The notes under the pieces were generated by a model. The model searched no databases. It saw only the letters and a program-made list of their open reading frames with translations, and had not been told where the DNA came from. A program made the position numbers and the translations under genes. This document shows, piece after piece, positions 29,009 through 38,821 of a stretch of DNA of 64,000 bases. Numbering within the stretch: position 1 is the stretch's first letter; each line of letters begins with the position of its first letter. This DNA is from Betaproteobacteria bacterium (lineage in GTDB: Bacteria > Pseudomonadota > Gammaproteobacteria > Burkholderiales > Rhodocyclaceae), in assembly GCA_009781175.1 (NCBI GenBank), contig WQYQ01000014.1:1-64000 (forward strand). The letters are read 5' to 3'.

Positions 29009-29046
29009 AAGCGCCAGCCGGGGTGACTCGGTTGGCGCTTTTTTTT
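29009..29046 (+). terminator. Intrinsic terminator of the lipoprotein operon
   Basis: An AAGCGCCAGCC / GGTTGGCGCTT stem is followed directly by eight T residues. It lies 22 bp after the GNA1162-family stop and just before the convergent xerC. Confidence 0.92.
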
Positions 29047-29051
29047 ATTTT

Positions 29052-29969
29052 TCATTCCGATTTCTTATGCGCGCGCGGATGCGCCGCATCGTAGACTTGG
29101 GCGAGGTGCTGGAAATCCAGGTGTGTATAGACCTGAGTGGAGGCGATGCTGGCATGGCCGAGCAGTTCCTGCACGGCGCGCAGATCGCCCGAGGATTGCA
29201 GCAAATGGCTGGCGACGCTGTGGCGCAGCATATGCGGGTGGACATGCACGCCCAGTCCGCTTGTGCGCGCCCAGTCTTTCAATGCGAGTTGAATACCACG
29301 TACGGAAAGCCGCCGGCCTCTGGCGTTGACGAACAGCGCGTTTTCTTCCGGCGCGGCGATTGTTGGGCGCTCGGCGATCCAGGCGCGCAGCGCCGCGCAG
29401 GCGAGTCTGGTCATCGGCAGACGGCGCTTCTTGTTGCGCTTGCCGATGACCTCGACTTCCTCTTCGTCCAAATCGAGCGCTGGTCCCAGATCGAGACCTT
29501 CCAGTTCGGAAACGCGTAGGCCGGATGAGTAGAACAGTTCGAACATTGCGCGATCGCGCGTCACGAACGAAATTTCCGGCTTGGCATCGAGCATCGCGAC
29601 GGCTTGATCGGGCGAGAGCACCTGCGGCAGCGCTTTGGGCGATTTGGGCGCACGCACATTGATGACGGGATTGGCGTCGAGCTTATCGTCTAATACGCAC
29701 CAGCGATAGAAGCCGCGCCAAGTCGAAAGCGTGCGCGCCAGCGAACGGCCGGATAAGCCTTGCACATGCAGGCGGGCGCTGAAGCGCCGGATATCGTGCG
29801 GAGAAAGGGTGTTGAAACCGCGCGGGGCCGCGAGTGCGACCAGTTTCTGCAAATCACGCCGATAGCTCGCAAGCGTATTCAAACTCGCACGGCGTTCACT
29901 GCCCATCCACCTCAGCCATTTTTCCGCCAAGGGGGGAAGTTCATGTTCCGGCGCGGCGGTTTCGTCCAT
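29052..29969 (-). CDS. xerC: Tyrosine recombinase XerC
   Basis: XerC with XerD resolves chromosome dimers at dif. The 305-aa protein has the SAM-like N-terminal domain, then the catalytic set: Arg in FYSSGLRVSELEGL, Lys in GKRNKKRRLPM, HPHMLRHSVASHLL (His-x-x-Arg), His in LLGHASIASTQVYTHLD and Tyr in that last motif. It is preceded by the DUF484 gene, with dapF next, the usual betaproteobacterial arrangement. Confidence 0.95.
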   Translation of the reverse strand: MDETAAPEHELPPLAEKWLRWMGSERRASLNTLASYRRDLQKLVALAAPRGFNTLSPHDIRRFSARLHVQGLSGRSLARTLSTWRGFYRWCVLDDKLDANPVINVRAPKSPKALPQVLSPDQAVAMLDAKPEISFVTRDRAMFELFYSSGLRVSELEGLDLGPALDLDEEEVEVIGKRNKKRRLPMTRLACAALRAWIAERPTIAAPEENALFVNARGRRLSVRGIQLALKDWARTSGLGVHVHPHMLRHSVASHLLQSSGDLRAVQELLGHASIASTQVYTHLDFQHLAQVYDAAHPRAHKKSE

Positions 29970-29971
29970 TT

Positions 29972-30637
29972 TCAGCCGAGATATTTGAGCAGCGAAGCGC
30001 CGACGAGGTCGGCAATTCGCGCCACGTAAAGCGTGCCCATTTCAGGGTAGAAGCGCTCCAGCTCTTCGCTGCCGAGCGCGAGCAGGCCGAAAACCTGATT
30101 GTCGCGCCGCAAGGGCAGCAGGGCGAGCGAACGGATATGGCTCGCGGCTTCGCCAAACCACTGGGCGACTTCCGGTTGCGTGGCGGGGCCGCAGTAGGGG
30201 TGACGCAGATCGGCGGCGAAGAAACGCAATTCTTCGGATACAGGTTCGAATTCGGACGTCGGTCGCGTGATGATGCTGTTCCAGATCCGCAGCGCGACAT
30301 GCGGCACCGAAAAATCTTCGACCAGATGGGTGTCAAGCTCGCCGCGCACGTTTTCGAAGCTGCTTGCTTCGAGCAGGCTCAGGCTCAGGCGGTGCACTTT
30401 TTCGGAGATCGCATCGTTTTCCTCGCCAAAGCGGATCAGATTGCCCATCTTCTCCTGTAATAAATGCAATTTGTCGCGCAGCGCGAGAAGCTGGCGCTCG
30501 GAAAGCGAAATCGCCTTCCCGGTATCGGGGTGTGGAATCGCAAGCGTCGTCAATAAGGCGGCGTGTTCGTTGAAAAATTCGGGGTGCTCTTGCAGGTAAT
30601 CGACTACGTCTTTGGCGTTCATGTGATTGGGAAACAA
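29972..30637 (-). CDS. DUF484 family protein
   Basis: The 221-aa protein has the family pattern DVVDYLQEHPEFFNEHAALL near the start, a coiled-coil stretch (SERQLLALRDKLHLLQEKMG), and a GAF-like C-terminal half (SLALLPLRRDNQVFGLLALGS). It is commonly encoded between dapF and xerC; the function is not established. It ends two bases before the xerC start and starts 32 bases after dapF. Confidence 0.93.
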   Translation of the reverse strand: MFPNHMNAKDVVDYLQEHPEFFNEHAALLTTLAIPHPDTGKAISLSERQLLALRDKLHLLQEKMGNLIRFGEENDAISEKVHRLSLSLLEASSFENVRGELDTHLVEDFSVPHVALRIWNSIITRPTSEFEPVSEELRFFAADLRHPYCGPATQPEVAQWFGEAASHIRSLALLPLRRDNQVFGLLALGSEELERFYPEMGTLYVARIADLVGASLLKYLG

Positions 30638-30669
30638 AAGAGAACGGATTCAGGGAAGTTGCATGGGCT

Positions 30670-31500
30670 TCACTCGATTTCGATTTCGCCTTCGAAAACG
30701 GAGACCGCCGGGCCCGTCATATGCACCGAAGTGCCGGGGCCGCCCCAGGCGATGGTGAGATCGCCGCCGCGCGTGGAAACCTGCACCGGGCTGTCGAGCA
30801 AGCCACGCCGGATGCCGGTGACGACCGCTGCGCAGGCACCCGTGCCGCAGGCCAGCGTTTCGCCCGCGGCGCGTTCGAAAACGCGCAGGCGTATCCGGTC
30901 GCGTTCGAGGATTTGCATGAAGCCCGCGTTGACGCGGGCCGGGAAACGCGGATGGCGTTCGATCAACGGGCCTTGGGTTTCGACCGGTGCGCGTTCGATG
31001 TCCGCGACAAGCTGCGTGGCATGCGGATTGCCCATGCTGACAGCGCCGATCAGAACTTCCTCGCCGCCTACTTCGAGCACTTGGGCCGGCGCGTCGGAAT
31101 CGGAAATAAAGGGAATCCGCTGCGGGTCGAGAATCGGAACGCCCATATCGACCGATACGAGGCCGTCGGCGGTCAGACGCGGCGTGATGACGCCGGCCAG
31201 CGTTTCGACGCGGATTTCGTCGCGCTCGGACAAACCTTTGTCGCGCACGAAGCGGGCGAAGCAGCGCGCGCCGTTGCCGCATTGTTCGACTTCGCCGTCG
31301 AGGTTGAAAATCCGGTAACGGAAATCGGCATCGGCTAAGCGGCTCGGTTCGACGATCAGAATTTGATCGCAGCCGACGCCGAAACGGCGGTCGGCAAGGA
31401 AGCGCGCGCGCGCGGGTGTCATTTCGAAGGGCTGGCGAATCGCGTCGATGACGACGAAATCGTTGCCCAGCCCTTGCATTTTGGTAAAGCACAGTTTCAT
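30670..31500 (-). CDS. dapF: Diaminopimelate epimerase
   Basis: DapF converts LL- to meso-diaminopimelate for lysine and peptidoglycan synthesis. The two catalytic cysteines are seen in [13 protein letters not shown] and [24 protein letters not shown] near the start and the MGNPHA motif are typical. The ATG at 31500 gives 276 aa, normal for the family; the track start at 31566 adds an unrelated 22-residue leader. The cofactor-free enzyme is cytoplasmic. Confidence 0.97.
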   Translation of the reverse strand: MKLCFTKMQGLGNDFVVIDAIRQPFEMTPARARFLADRRFGVGCDQILIVEPSRLADADFRYRIFNLDGEVEQCGNGARCFARFVRDKGLSERDEIRVETLAGVITPRLTADGLVSVDMGVPILDPQRIPFISDSDAPAQVLEVGGEEVLIGAVSMGNPHATQLVADIERAPVETQGPLIERHPRFPARVNAGFMQILERDRIRLRVFERAAGETLACGTGACAAVVTGIRRGLLDSPVQVSTRGGDLTIAWGGPGTSVHMTGPAVSVFEGEIEIE

Positions 31501-31529
31501 CGTGGCATTCTCCCACACCCGCGCTGCAT

Positions 31530-31943
31530 TTAGCCCATCAACTGCTTCCAGCGCCGAAAGATGCAATCGTCCATCACGACCGTGGCGCCCGCATCACGGG
31601 CGCGCTGCGCGGCGGCTTCATCGATAACGTCGTCCTGCATCCAAATCGCGGGAATGCCGAGCCGGACGGCCTCATCCACCATCGGCCCGACGCGCTCGGC
31701 GTTGATGAAGAAATCCGCCAGATCAATGCGCTCAGGCACTGCGGAGAGCGACGGATAGGTTTTTTCGCCGAAAAGGGTTTCGGCTGCCGGATGGATCGGA
31801 ATGATGCGGCAGCCATGTTCTTGCAGGAATTTGGCGATGTAGTGGCTGGGCCGTTCCGGCTTCGGCGAGGCACCGACGATTGCGATCGTGTGGACCTTTT
31901 GCAGCAGGGCTTTCAGGGCGGCTTCATCGGGATTGCGGAACAT
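31530..31943 (-). CDS. CoA-binding domain protein (YccU-like)
   Basis: A 137-aa single-domain CoA-binding protein. The nucleotide-binding start [21 protein letters not shown], then [24 protein letters not shown] and [20 protein letters not shown] are the family marks, and C-terminal [14 protein letters not shown] matches YccU. These proteins bind CoA in a succinyl-CoA-synthetase-like fold; their role is unclear. It lies between dapF and the lipid A acyltransferases. Confidence 0.9.
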   Translation of the reverse strand: MFRNPDEAALKALLQKVHTIAIVGASPKPERPSHYIAKFLQEHGCRIIPIHPAAETLFGEKTYPSLSAVPERIDLADFFINAERVGPMVDEAVRLGIPAIWMQDDVIDEAAAQRARDAGATVVMDDCIFRRWKQLMG

Positions 31944-32032
31944 GGCGGTCTCCTCTCCACTGCGCGGGGTTTCCGATGATACTCGCGCAAACGCTGCGCC
32001 GGCGCAAAAAGGATTGAGATGGCGCGGATGCG

Positions 32033-32911
32033 CTAGCGGTAGACACTCGCTTCGCCGGGCGGGCGCGTCTTGAAGCGCTTGTGCACCCAGTAATACTGCT
32101 CGGGCATCTTCAGCACATGGCGCTCGATTTCGGCGTTCATACGCAGCGTGTCGGCGTATTCGTCAGCGCCAGGAAAGTCGTCCCAGAACGGGCCTACGCT
32201 GACGGCGTAGCCTTTGCCCGCCGGCAGCATGCGGATCACGCAGGTCACGACGTCCGCACGCGCTAGTTTGGCGATGCGTGGCAGCCCAGGCACCGTCGCG
32301 GCCTGTACGCCGAAGAACGGCACGAAGATCGAATCGCGCGGGCCGAAATCCATGTCCGGCAGATAGTAGAAAATTCGTCCGCCTTCGCGCAGTTTTTTGA
32401 TCGCGGCGCGCACGCCTTCCTGGCGCGAGAGCAGATATTGCCTGCCGAAGCGGCTGCGGCCGTGGAACAGCCATTTTTCGAGTTCCTTGTTCTTCTGCGC
32501 CGAATAAATGCTGACGCTGTCGACCTCGGTCGCGAGCCGCGTCGCGGCGGTATCGAGCGCGCAGAAATGCGGCACGAGTAGGATGACGGGCCGCCCTTCG
32601 GCAAGCCGCGCGTGCACCTTTTCCATGCCGTCGACGCGCACGAGCCTGCGGATTCGTTCGGCTGATCCGAACCAGAGCAGACCCCGCTCAAGGAAGCTGC
32701 GCGCTACGCACATGCAGTGGCGGCGGGCAAGCCGGGCGCGCTGTGCAGCGGATAAGTGAGGAAAGCACAGGCGCAGGTTCGTCAGGATGACGCGGCGGCG
32801 CGGCACGACGAGCCAGTAGAGCAGCCAGCCGAGCCCGTTACCGATTGCGGCTTGCACGGGTAACGGCAGCCAGTGCAGCAGCCAGAGCAGAACGACGACA
32901 AGCCGGCTCAT
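32033..32911 (-). CDS. Lipid A biosynthesis lauroyl/myristoyl acyltransferase (LpxL/LpxM family), second of pair
   Basis: The enzyme adds a secondary acyl chain to lipid A precursor. The 292-aa protein has an N-terminal membrane helix (VVLLWLLHWLPLPVQAAIG), the HX4D-type motif LVPHFCALDTA, and later GRIFYYLPDMDFGPRDSIFVPFFG. It overlaps the upstream paralogue by 4 bp, an arrangement of tandem acyltransferases typical for this position next to metK. Which chain each adds cannot be read from sequence. Confidence 0.92.
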   Translation of the reverse strand: MSRLVVVLLWLLHWLPLPVQAAIGNGLGWLLYWLVVPRRRVILTNLRLCFPHLSAAQRARLARRHCMCVARSFLERGLLWFGSAERIRRLVRVDGMEKVHARLAEGRPVILLVPHFCALDTAATRLATEVDSVSIYSAQKNKELEKWLFHGRSRFGRQYLLSRQEGVRAAIKKLREGGRIFYYLPDMDFGPRDSIFVPFFGVQAATVPGLPRIAKLARADVVTCVIRMLPAGKGYAVSVGPFWDDFPGADEYADTLRMNAEIERHVLKMPEQYYWVHKRFKTRPPGEASVYR

Positions 32912-33777
32912 GCGGCGGGTTCCTGCGCGTTGTTTGGCCCAGGCACGCCGGCAGGTTGTTTGTAGCGGTTATAACCCCATAAATATTGAGCGGGGCAGGA
33001 AAGTATCTGGCGTTCGAGCGCGGCATTGAGCGCGGTGACGCGTTCGGCCGGCGCGCCGTCGGGCAAGACAAGCGGTTCCAAATGCAGGTGATAGCCGCGG
33101 CCCCAGGACAATCTGCGCGCAAACGCGATGAAAGCCGGCGCGCCGTTCTGGCCCGCAAGCCGCGCGGCAAGCGTCATCGAATACGCGGGTTTGCCGAAGA
33201 ACGGCGCCCACAATCCTTCGCCAGCTTGCGGCACTTGATCGGGTAGAATGCCGATCGCTTCGCCGGCCTTGAGCGCCTTGAGCAGGGCGCGCACGCCCGC
33301 GGCGTCGGCGGGGACCGCGTGCATCCGGCCGCGATTGCGCCCGGCGTCCATCAGCGGCGCCAGAATCGCTTTGCGCGGGCGGCGGAACAGCACGGTGATC
33401 GGGCCCGCCGTGCAGGCATAGAACTGTGCCGAGATTTCGAAGCAACCCAGGTGCGGCGTTACGAAGAGTATGCCGCGGCCGGCATCGCGCGCCGCCAATA
33501 CGGCATCCCAACCCGATGTACTGCGGATGGCCCGGGCCAATTGCTCAGACGGCCGCGACCAGACCCAGGCGGTTTCGAACGCGCCCTTGCCTGCTTCGGC
33601 GGCGGCATGCAGCCGTTCGAATAAGCTTGCGCGGCGGCCCAGGGCGCGGCTTAGGTTATCCGCCAGCGTGCGCCGATAAGATCCGGCAAACGCCCATACG
33701 AGCAAACCGAGTTTCGCGCCCGATAGATGCAGGATGAAAAGCGGAAGACGGCCGAGCAGACGGAAGATGGTGTTCAT
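32908..33777 (-). CDS. Lipid A biosynthesis acyltransferase (LpxL/HtrB family), first of pair
   Basis: The 289-aa protein has an N-terminal helix LFILHLSGAKLGLLVWAFAG, catalytic motif VTPHLGCFEISAQ (here H-x4-E rather than the H-x4-D of the paralogue) and EAIGILPDQVPQAGEGLWAPFFG. The family has H(X4)D or H(X4)E as acyltransferase catalytic pair, so this is not a defect. It is divergent from metK, 187 bp apart. Start ATG at 33777; the long minus-strand ORF 33656-34744 across it is a metK shadow. Confidence 0.92.
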   Translation of the reverse strand: MNTIFRLLGRLPLFILHLSGAKLGLLVWAFAGSYRRTLADNLSRALGRRASLFERLHAAAEAGKGAFETAWVWSRPSEQLARAIRSTSGWDAVLAARDAGRGILFVTPHLGCFEISAQFYACTAGPITVLFRRPRKAILAPLMDAGRNRGRMHAVPADAAGVRALLKALKAGEAIGILPDQVPQAGEGLWAPFFGKPAYSMTLAARLAGQNGAPAFIAFARRLSWGRGYHLHLEPLVLPDGAPAERVTALNAALERQILSCPAQYLWGYNRYKQPAGVPGPNNAQEPAA

Positions 33778-33804
33778 TACGGCACACCGATGCCCGGTGC
33801 GGAT

Positions 33805-33834
33805 TTGACGAAATTTTTTGGGTGGGGGGATAAT
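33805..33834 (+). promoter_or_regulatory. Sigma-70-type promoter of metK
   Basis: TTGACG and GATAAT lie 18 bp apart, placing a start site at about 33841, directly before the riboswitch aptamer. Confidence 0.65.
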
Positions 33835-33842
33835 ACCAACTT

Positions 33843-33897
33843 ATCCGCCGAGTTAAACCGACAACTTGCAGGGCGGCCATAAATACTGCTAAAGCGT
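33843..33897 (+). ncRNA. SAM-II riboswitch aptamer upstream of metK
   Basis: The leader matches the SAM-II (metA) aptamer pattern: a P1 stem CCGCC (33845-33849) with GGCGG (33872-33876), loop 1 containing GTTAAACCG and CTTGCA, then CATAAAT and CTGCTAAAGC after the stem. These are the conserved blocks of SAM-II, a pseudoknot that binds S-adenosylmethionine. It is directly upstream of the SAM synthetase gene, as expected for feedback control. Recognised by pattern; not run through a covariance model. Confidence 0.85.
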
Positions 33898-33907
33898 CGC
33901 CCGCTCG

Positions 33908-33949
33908 AAACCCCGGAGTTGGCCGCGCAGGCTTACCGGGGTTTTCGTT
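33908..33949 (+). terminator. Terminator-like hairpin between the SAM-II aptamer and metK
   Basis: AAACCCCGG pairs with CCGGGGTTTT, followed by CGTTTT, giving a stem-loop and U-rich tail 11 bp after the aptamer and before the metK Shine-Dalgarno (GGGAG). It suggests SAM-dependent transcription attenuation rather than only translational control. Confidence 0.65.
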
Positions 33950-33964
33950 TTGGGAGTTCTCAGC

Positions 33965-35128
33965 ATGAGCAATAATTTTCTGTTTACTTCGGAGTCTGTC
34001 TCCGAAGGCCATCCGGACAAGGTTGCGGACCAGATTTCGGACGCTATCCTCGACGCGATTTTCAGCGAGGATAAACACGCCCGCGTTGCGGCCGAGACGC
34101 TGTGCAATACGGGCCTCGTCGTGCTCGCCGGTGAAATCACCACGCACGCGAATATCGACTACATCCAGGTCGCGCGCGACACCATCAAGCGTATCGGCTA
34201 CGACAACACTGACTATGGCATCGACTACAAAGGCTGCGCGGTGCTGGTGGCCTACGACAAGCAGAGCCCCGATATTGCGCAAGGCGTCGATCACGCGTCC
34301 GACGATTACCTGAACACGGGCGCCGGCGACCAGGGCCTGATGTTCGGCTACGCCTGCGACGAAACGCCGCAATTGATGCCCGCGCCGATCTGGTATGCGC
34401 ACCGCCTCGTCCAGCGCCAGTCCGAGCTGCGCAAGGATGGCCGCTTGCCGTGGCTGCGTCCCGACGCGAAGAGCCAGGTGACGTTCCGCTATGTGGACGG
34501 CAAGCCGCACTCGGTCGACACGGTCGTGCTTTCGACGCAGCACGCGCCTGACATCACACAGGACGCGATCAAGGAAGCCGTTGTCGAGGACATCATCAAG
34601 GCCGTGATTCCGGCCGAGCTGCTCAAGGATACGAAATACCTTGTCAACCCGACCGGCCGCTTCGTGATCGGTGGCCCACAGGGCGATTGTGGTTTGACGG
34701 GCCGCAAAATTATCGTCGACACCTATGGCGGCGCTTGCCCGCATGGCGGCGGCGCTTTCTCCGGCAAGGACCCGACCAAGGTCGACCGTTCAGCGGCCTA
34801 CGCCGCGCGTTATGTGGCGAAGAATATCGTCGCCGCCGGGCTTGCCCGCCAATGCCAGGTGCAAGTGTCCTATGCGATCGGCGTTGCGCGTCCGATCAAT
34901 GTGACGGTGTATACCGAAGGCACGGGAAGGATTCCGGACGAGCAGATCGCGCAACTGGTCGAAGCGCATTTCGATCTACGGCCGAAAGGCATCATCCAGA
35001 TGCTCGATCTGCTGCGCCCGGTCTATCAAAAAACCGCCGCCTACGGCCATTTTGGCCGCGACGAGCCGGAGTTCACCTGGGAAGCGACCGACAAGGTCGA
35101 AGCGCTACGCGCCGCCACCGGGCTCTAA
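33965..35128 (+). CDS. metK: S-adenosylmethionine synthetase
   Basis: MetK makes SAM from methionine and ATP. At 387 aa it has [21 protein letters not shown] at the N-terminus, the metal and phosphate-binding [12 protein letters not shown] and the [19 protein letters not shown] motif. I start at the ATG at 33965, preceded by GGGAG, not the track start at 33950. It is behind a SAM-II aptamer and terminator hairpin, and ends in a bidirectional terminator shared with the convergent ompW. Confidence 0.98.
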   Translation: MSNNFLFTSESVSEGHPDKVADQISDAILDAIFSEDKHARVAAETLCNTGLVVLAGEITTHANIDYIQVARDTIKRIGYDNTDYGIDYKGCAVLVAYDKQSPDIAQGVDHASDDYLNTGAGDQGLMFGYACDETPQLMPAPIWYAHRLVQRQSELRKDGRLPWLRPDAKSQVTFRYVDGKPHSVDTVVLSTQHAPDITQDAIKEAVVEDIIKAVIPAELLKDTKYLVNPTGRFVIGGPQGDCGLTGRKIIVDTYGGACPHGGGAFSGKDPTKVDRSAAYAARYVAKNIVAAGLARQCQVQVSYAIGVARPINVTVYTEGTGRIPDEQIAQLVEAHFDLRPKGIIQMLDLLRPVYQKTAAYGHFGRDEPEFTWEATDKVEALRAATGL

Positions 35129-35141
35129 GTTCTCCAGATGT

Positions 35142-35172
35142 AAAAAGGGCAGCTCGAAGAGCTGCCCTTTTT
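35142..35172. terminator. Bidirectional terminator between metK and ompW
   Basis: AAAAAGGGCAGCTC-GAA-GAGCTGCCCTTTTT is a perfect palindromic stem with A/T tracts on both sides, serving the convergent metK (+) and ompW (-). Confidence 0.93.
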
Positions 35173-35191
35173 ATCAGCAAACGGACTTCGC

Positions 35192-35803
35192 TTAGAAACG
35201 ATAACCGACGCCAATACTCATGATCCACGGATCGAGGTTGAGCTTAGCAACCGTGTTGCCACCGAGATAGACATCGGTGTTCATCCAAGTGTATTTGATG
35301 TCGGCGTTCAAATACCACTGCGGAGCGATCTTGTAATCAACGCCGAGCTGCAGCGACGGACCCCAGCTATAGCGCTTGACATCGACGGCGCCACCCAGAA
35401 TATCCACATTCCAGAAACGCGTGTAGTTGATACCGACGCCGGCGTAGGGTTTGAAGTCACCCATCGGCAGATGGTACTGAACCATCAGGTGCGGCGGCAG
35501 TTCCTGCAAAGAGCCAATCTTGTCGCCACCAAGCGAGATGTTGTGCTTCTGCGGCACCGACAGCACGAGTTCGGTCGCGATGTTCTGCGTGAAGAAGTAG
35601 GTGACGTCAACTTCTGGAATCCACTTGCTTTGAGCGGCGACATCGGCTCCCAGCACGTTGTCGCTGTTATTGTTGCTGAAGTCCACATACGTGGCGCGGG
35701 CACGCACCAACCAGTTGCCTTCATCGGCGGCGAAAGCGGCGCTGGAAGCGCACAGACCCACGGCAAGAGCTCCAGCGATTGCGCTACGAATCATGTAAGA
35801 CAT
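35192..35803 (-). CDS. ompW: OmpW family outer membrane protein
   Basis: An eight-stranded beta-barrel outer-membrane protein; the family is linked to small hydrophobic molecule entry and stress. The 203-aa precursor has a signal peptide (MSYMIRSAIAGALAVGLCASSAAFA), LVRARATYVDFSNNN, LELVLSVPQKHNISL-like pattern, PYAGVGINYTRFWN, WYLNADIKYTWMNTDVYLGG and a C-terminal aromatic residue (GVGYRF) used for barrel assembly. Convergent with metK. Confidence 0.95.
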   Translation of the reverse strand: MSYMIRSAIAGALAVGLCASSAAFAADEGNWLVRARATYVDFSNNNSDNVLGADVAAQSKWIPEVDVTYFFTQNIATELVLSVPQKHNISLGGDKIGSLQELPPHLMVQYHLPMGDFKPYAGVGINYTRFWNVDILGGAVDVKRYSWGPSLQLGVDYKIAPQWYLNADIKYTWMNTDVYLGGNTVAKLNLDPWIMSIGVGYRF

Positions 35804-35960
35804 TCAAATATCCCCTATTACAAAATATGACTTAAAAACGTCTCAATTCTATGGTTTCTTACGGTCTAGTTCGATTGACCGGAATCAAATTTACGCGTTA
35901 CACATACGTTACACATCGGTCTTGTGGCGAGAAAACCTCAGTCTTTGAGCTGGGGGTGAC

Positions 35961-36923
35961 TTATTCGGCGAAATGGCAGGCCACCCGCTGGACACCAAGC
36001 TCCCGTAACACGGGTGTTTCTTCGCGGCAGCGCGGTTTGGCGTGCGGGCAGCGCGAGGCGTAGGCGCAGCCCGGAGGGGGTGCCAAGGGCGATGGCGGTT
36101 CGCCATGTAGCGGCTCGCGCGCCACACGGTCGGCCGGGTCGAGCCGCGGCGTTGCCGCGAGCAGCGCGCGTGTATAGGGATGACGCGGCGATGCGAAGAT
36201 CGCGTGTGCCGGCCCTTGTTCGACGATGCGGCCGAAGTACATCACGATCACCGTGTCGGCGATATGTTCGACGACCGCGAGATTATGCGAAATGAAGACG
36301 TAGGCCACGCCGGTGTCTTGTTGCAGATCCATCAGCAGGTTCAGCACCTGGGCCTGGATCGAAACATCGAGCGCCGAAACCGGCTCGTCGGCCACCACGA
36401 GCGCGGGCTGCGTCATCAATGCGCGCGCGATCGCGATGCGCTGGCGCTGGCCGCCCGAAAACATGTACGGATAACGTGCCGCGTGTTCGGGGCGCAAACC
36501 TACCCGAGCCAGTGCTTCATTCACTTTTTCGTGGCGCGCTTGGGCCGATAAAGCGCCTTGAATCCGCAGCGGCTCTGCGAGAATCGTCGCGATGCGCTTG
36601 CGCGGATTGAGGCTTGCATACGGGTTCTGGAACACCATTTGCACTTTGGGGCGCAGATTTTTCAGCACGTCTTTTGACGCATCGGCAAGCTCGACGCCTT
36701 CAAGCAGCAGGTGTCCCGAAGTCGGCGTTTCGAGCATTGTGATCTGCCGCGCAAGCGTGCTTTTGCCGCAGCCGGATTCTCCGACGACGGCCAGCGTCTC
36801 GCCGGCCTGGATTGTGAAGCTCACGCCATCGAGCGCGCGTACGACCGCCTTGGGGCGAAACGGACCGCGTGAAATCACGTAGTGTTTGCGCAGATCGAGC
36901 GCTTGAAACAAGACCTGGCTCAT
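35961..36923 (-). CDS. dppF: Dipeptide/oligopeptide ABC transporter ATP-binding protein
   Basis: One of the two ATPases of a peptide importer. The 320-aa protein has Walker [15 protein letters not shown], signature [15 protein letters not shown], Walker [14 protein letters not shown], and a C-terminal oligopeptide-ABC extension with the Fe-S-type cysteines in [17 protein letters not shown]. It is the last gene of dppBCDF, overlapping dppD by 4 bp. Substrate class (di- or oligopeptide) is not certain. Confidence 0.93.
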   Translation of the reverse strand: MSQVLFQALDLRKHYVISRGPFRPKAVVRALDGVSFTIQAGETLAVVGESGCGKSTLARQITMLETPTSGHLLLEGVELADASKDVLKNLRPKVQMVFQNPYASLNPRKRIATILAEPLRIQGALSAQARHEKVNEALARVGLRPEHAARYPYMFSGGQRQRIAIARALMTQPALVVADEPVSALDVSIQAQVLNLLMDLQQDTGVAYVFISHNLAVVEHIADTVIVMYFGRIVEQGPAHAIFASPRHPYTRALLAATPRLDPADRVAREPLHGEPPSPLAPPPGCAYASRCPHAKPRCREETPVLRELGVQRVACHFAE

Positions 36924-37915
36924 GTTTCAGACTCGCTTCGTTGCGCGGAGTTAGCGCCGTCCGCGTTGAGCGGAAAATGACAGCGCACGCGGTTTGGACC
37001 CTCTCCAAGCAGGGCCGGATGTTCTGTGTGGCAGCGCAGCGTCGCGAAACGGCAGCGCGGCGCGAGCAGGCAGCCGGCGGGTCGGTCGTAGCGCCCGGGT
37101 ACGACGCCGGGCAGGCTTGTCAAACGCTTCGCGCCGCGGTTGCGCTCGGGCAGCGCGTCGAGCAGCGCTTGCGTATAGGGGTGGCGAGGTGCATTGAAGA
37201 GCACGCTTGCCTCGCCCATTTCCATTACCTGACCGGCATACATCACGATGACGCGTTGCGCGGTTTCCGCGACCACGGCGAGATCGTGCGTAATCAACAG
37301 CAAGGCCATGTCACGCTCGCGTTGCAGACGTAATAACAGTTGCAAAACCTGCGCCTGCACGGTTACATCGAGCGCGGTCGTCGGCTCGTCGGCAATCAAC
37401 AAACGCGGGTTACAGGCGATCGCCATCGCGATCATCACGCGCTGGCTCATGCCGCCCGAAATTTGGTGCGGATAGGCATTCAGGCGCTGCTCGGCGTCGG
37501 GGATTTCGACCTGCCGCAGAAGTTCGAGCGCGCGTATGCGCAAGGCGTGGCGCGAGCCGCCTTCGTGCGCCGCGAGCGTTTCCATGAGCTGCGCGCCAAG
37601 CGTGAAACAGGGGTTCAGACTGCCGGCCGGGTCCTGGAACACCATTGCGATGTCGCGGCCGAGCAGCTTGCGCCGCGCGCTGGCCTGCATTGTCAGCAAG
37701 TCATGCCCGGCGAAGTTCAGGCGTTCGGCGCTCACGCGCCCGGGCGGGTCGACGAGCCCCATCACGGCCAGCGAGGCAACGCTTTTGCCCGAGCCCGATT
37801 CGCCGACGAGTCCGACGACTTCACCAGCGGCGAGGCTCAAATCGAGCCCGTCGACGGCCTTGAGCGCGGCCTTGCCAGAACCGAACTGCACGCAGAGATT
37901 GCGGACTTCCAACAT
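36920..37915 (-). CDS. dppD: Dipeptide/oligopeptide ABC transporter ATP-binding protein
   Basis: The partner ATPase of dppF. The 331-aa protein has Walker [18 protein letters not shown], signature [17 protein letters not shown], Walker [13 protein letters not shown] and the family's C-terminal Cys cluster ([20 protein letters not shown]). It overlaps dppF by 4 bp and is 6 bp after dppC, so the genes are co-translated. Confidence 0.93.
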   Translation of the reverse strand: MLEVRNLCVQFGSGKAALKAVDGLDLSLAAGEVVGLVGESGSGKSVASLAVMGLVDPPGRVSAERLNFAGHDLLTMQASARRKLLGRDIAMVFQDPAGSLNPCFTLGAQLMETLAAHEGGSRHALRIRALELLRQVEIPDAEQRLNAYPHQISGGMSQRVMIAMAIACNPRLLIADEPTTALDVTVQAQVLQLLLRLQRERDMALLLITHDLAVVAETAQRVIVMYAGQVMEMGEASVLFNAPRHPYTQALLDALPERNRGAKRLTSLPGVVPGRYDRPAGCLLAPRCRFATLRCHTEHPALLGEGPNRVRCHFPLNADGANSAQRSESET

Positions 37916-37921
37916 GGATTC

Positions 37922-38821
37922 TTATTGCTTCAATTTAGGGTCGAGCGCATCGCGCAGGCCGTCGCCCATCAGGTTGAACGCGAGCACGGCGAGAAAGATC
38001 GCGATGCCGGGAAAGGTGACGATCCACCACGCGGATTGGATGAATTCCATCGCGCTCGCGAGCATCGCGCCCCATTCGGCGGCGGGCGGTTGCGCGCCGA
38101 GGCCGAGAAAACCGAGCGCCGCGGCATCGAGAATGGCGGTCGAAAAACCGAGCGTCGCCTGCACGATCAGCGGCGCAAGACAGTTCGGCAGAATCGTGCC
38201 GAACATCAGACGCAATGTTCCTGCGCCAGCGATTTTCGAGGCGAGCACGTATTCCTTGTCGCGCTCCCCGATCACCGCGGCGCGCGTAAGGCGGACATAG
38301 TGCGGCAGCAGCACGATGGCGATCGCATACATCGCGTTCGTCAGCCCAGGGCCGAGCACGGCCACGATGGCCACCGCGAGCAGCAGCGAAGGCAGGGCGA
38401 GGAGAATATCCATCAAACGCATGATCGCGGTATCGAGCCAGCCGCGCAGAAAGCCGGCACACAGGCCAAGAAAAATCCCCAGGCCGAGCGACAGCGTGAC
38501 CGAAACGAGGCCGATGCCGAGCGAGAGCCGTGCGCCGAAAATCAGGCGTGAAAGCACATCGCGCCCCACGGCGTCCGTGCCAAGCAGGAACTCGGCGCGT
38601 CCGCCGCTTTGCCATGTGGGCGGCGTCAGCACGGCATTGCGATACTGTTCAATTGGCGAATGCGGCGCGAGTGTGCCGGCGAACACAGCGCAGATAATGA
38701 ACAGCACGATGACGGCGAAACCGGCGAGCGCCCCCGGATTGCGCGCGAAGTCGCGCCAGAACTCGACGAACGGATGCGGCGTTTGGGGCGCAGCGAGGAT
38801 GGCTTCTTGCGTATCGTTCAT
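37922..38821 (-). CDS. dppC: Dipeptide ABC transporter permease
   Basis: A membrane subunit of the importer with six predicted helices. The 299-aa protein begins [20 protein letters not shown], with the EAA-loop-type motif in [22 protein letters not shown] and the DppC-specific [20 protein letters not shown]. The track extends it upstream to 39517, which is dppB shadow; the ATG at 38821 overlaps the dppB stop by ATGA. Confidence 0.94.
   Translation of the reverse strand: MNDTQEAILAAPQTPHPFVEFWRDFARNPGALAGFAVIVLFIICAVFAGTLAPHSPIEQYRNAVLTPPTWQSGGRAEFLLGTDAVGRDVLSRLIFGARLSLGIGLVSVTLSLGLGIFLGLCAGFLRGWLDTAIMRLMDILLALPSLLLAVAIVAVLGPGLTNAMYAIAIVLLPHYVRLTRAAVIGERDKEYVLASKIAGAGTLRLMFGTILPNCLAPLIVQATLGFSTAILDAAALGFLGLGAQPPAAEWGAMLASAMEFIQSAWWIVTFPGIAIFLAVLAFNLMGDGLRDALDPKLKQ

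Noticed and set aside
33656-34744. 362-aa minus-strand ORF over the metK start
   Set aside because: Shadow of metK and the acyltransferase gene; it would destroy the SAM-II leader.
37340-38551. 403-aa plus-strand ORF across dppD/dppC
   Set aside because: Antisense shadow of two well-supported ABC transporter genes.
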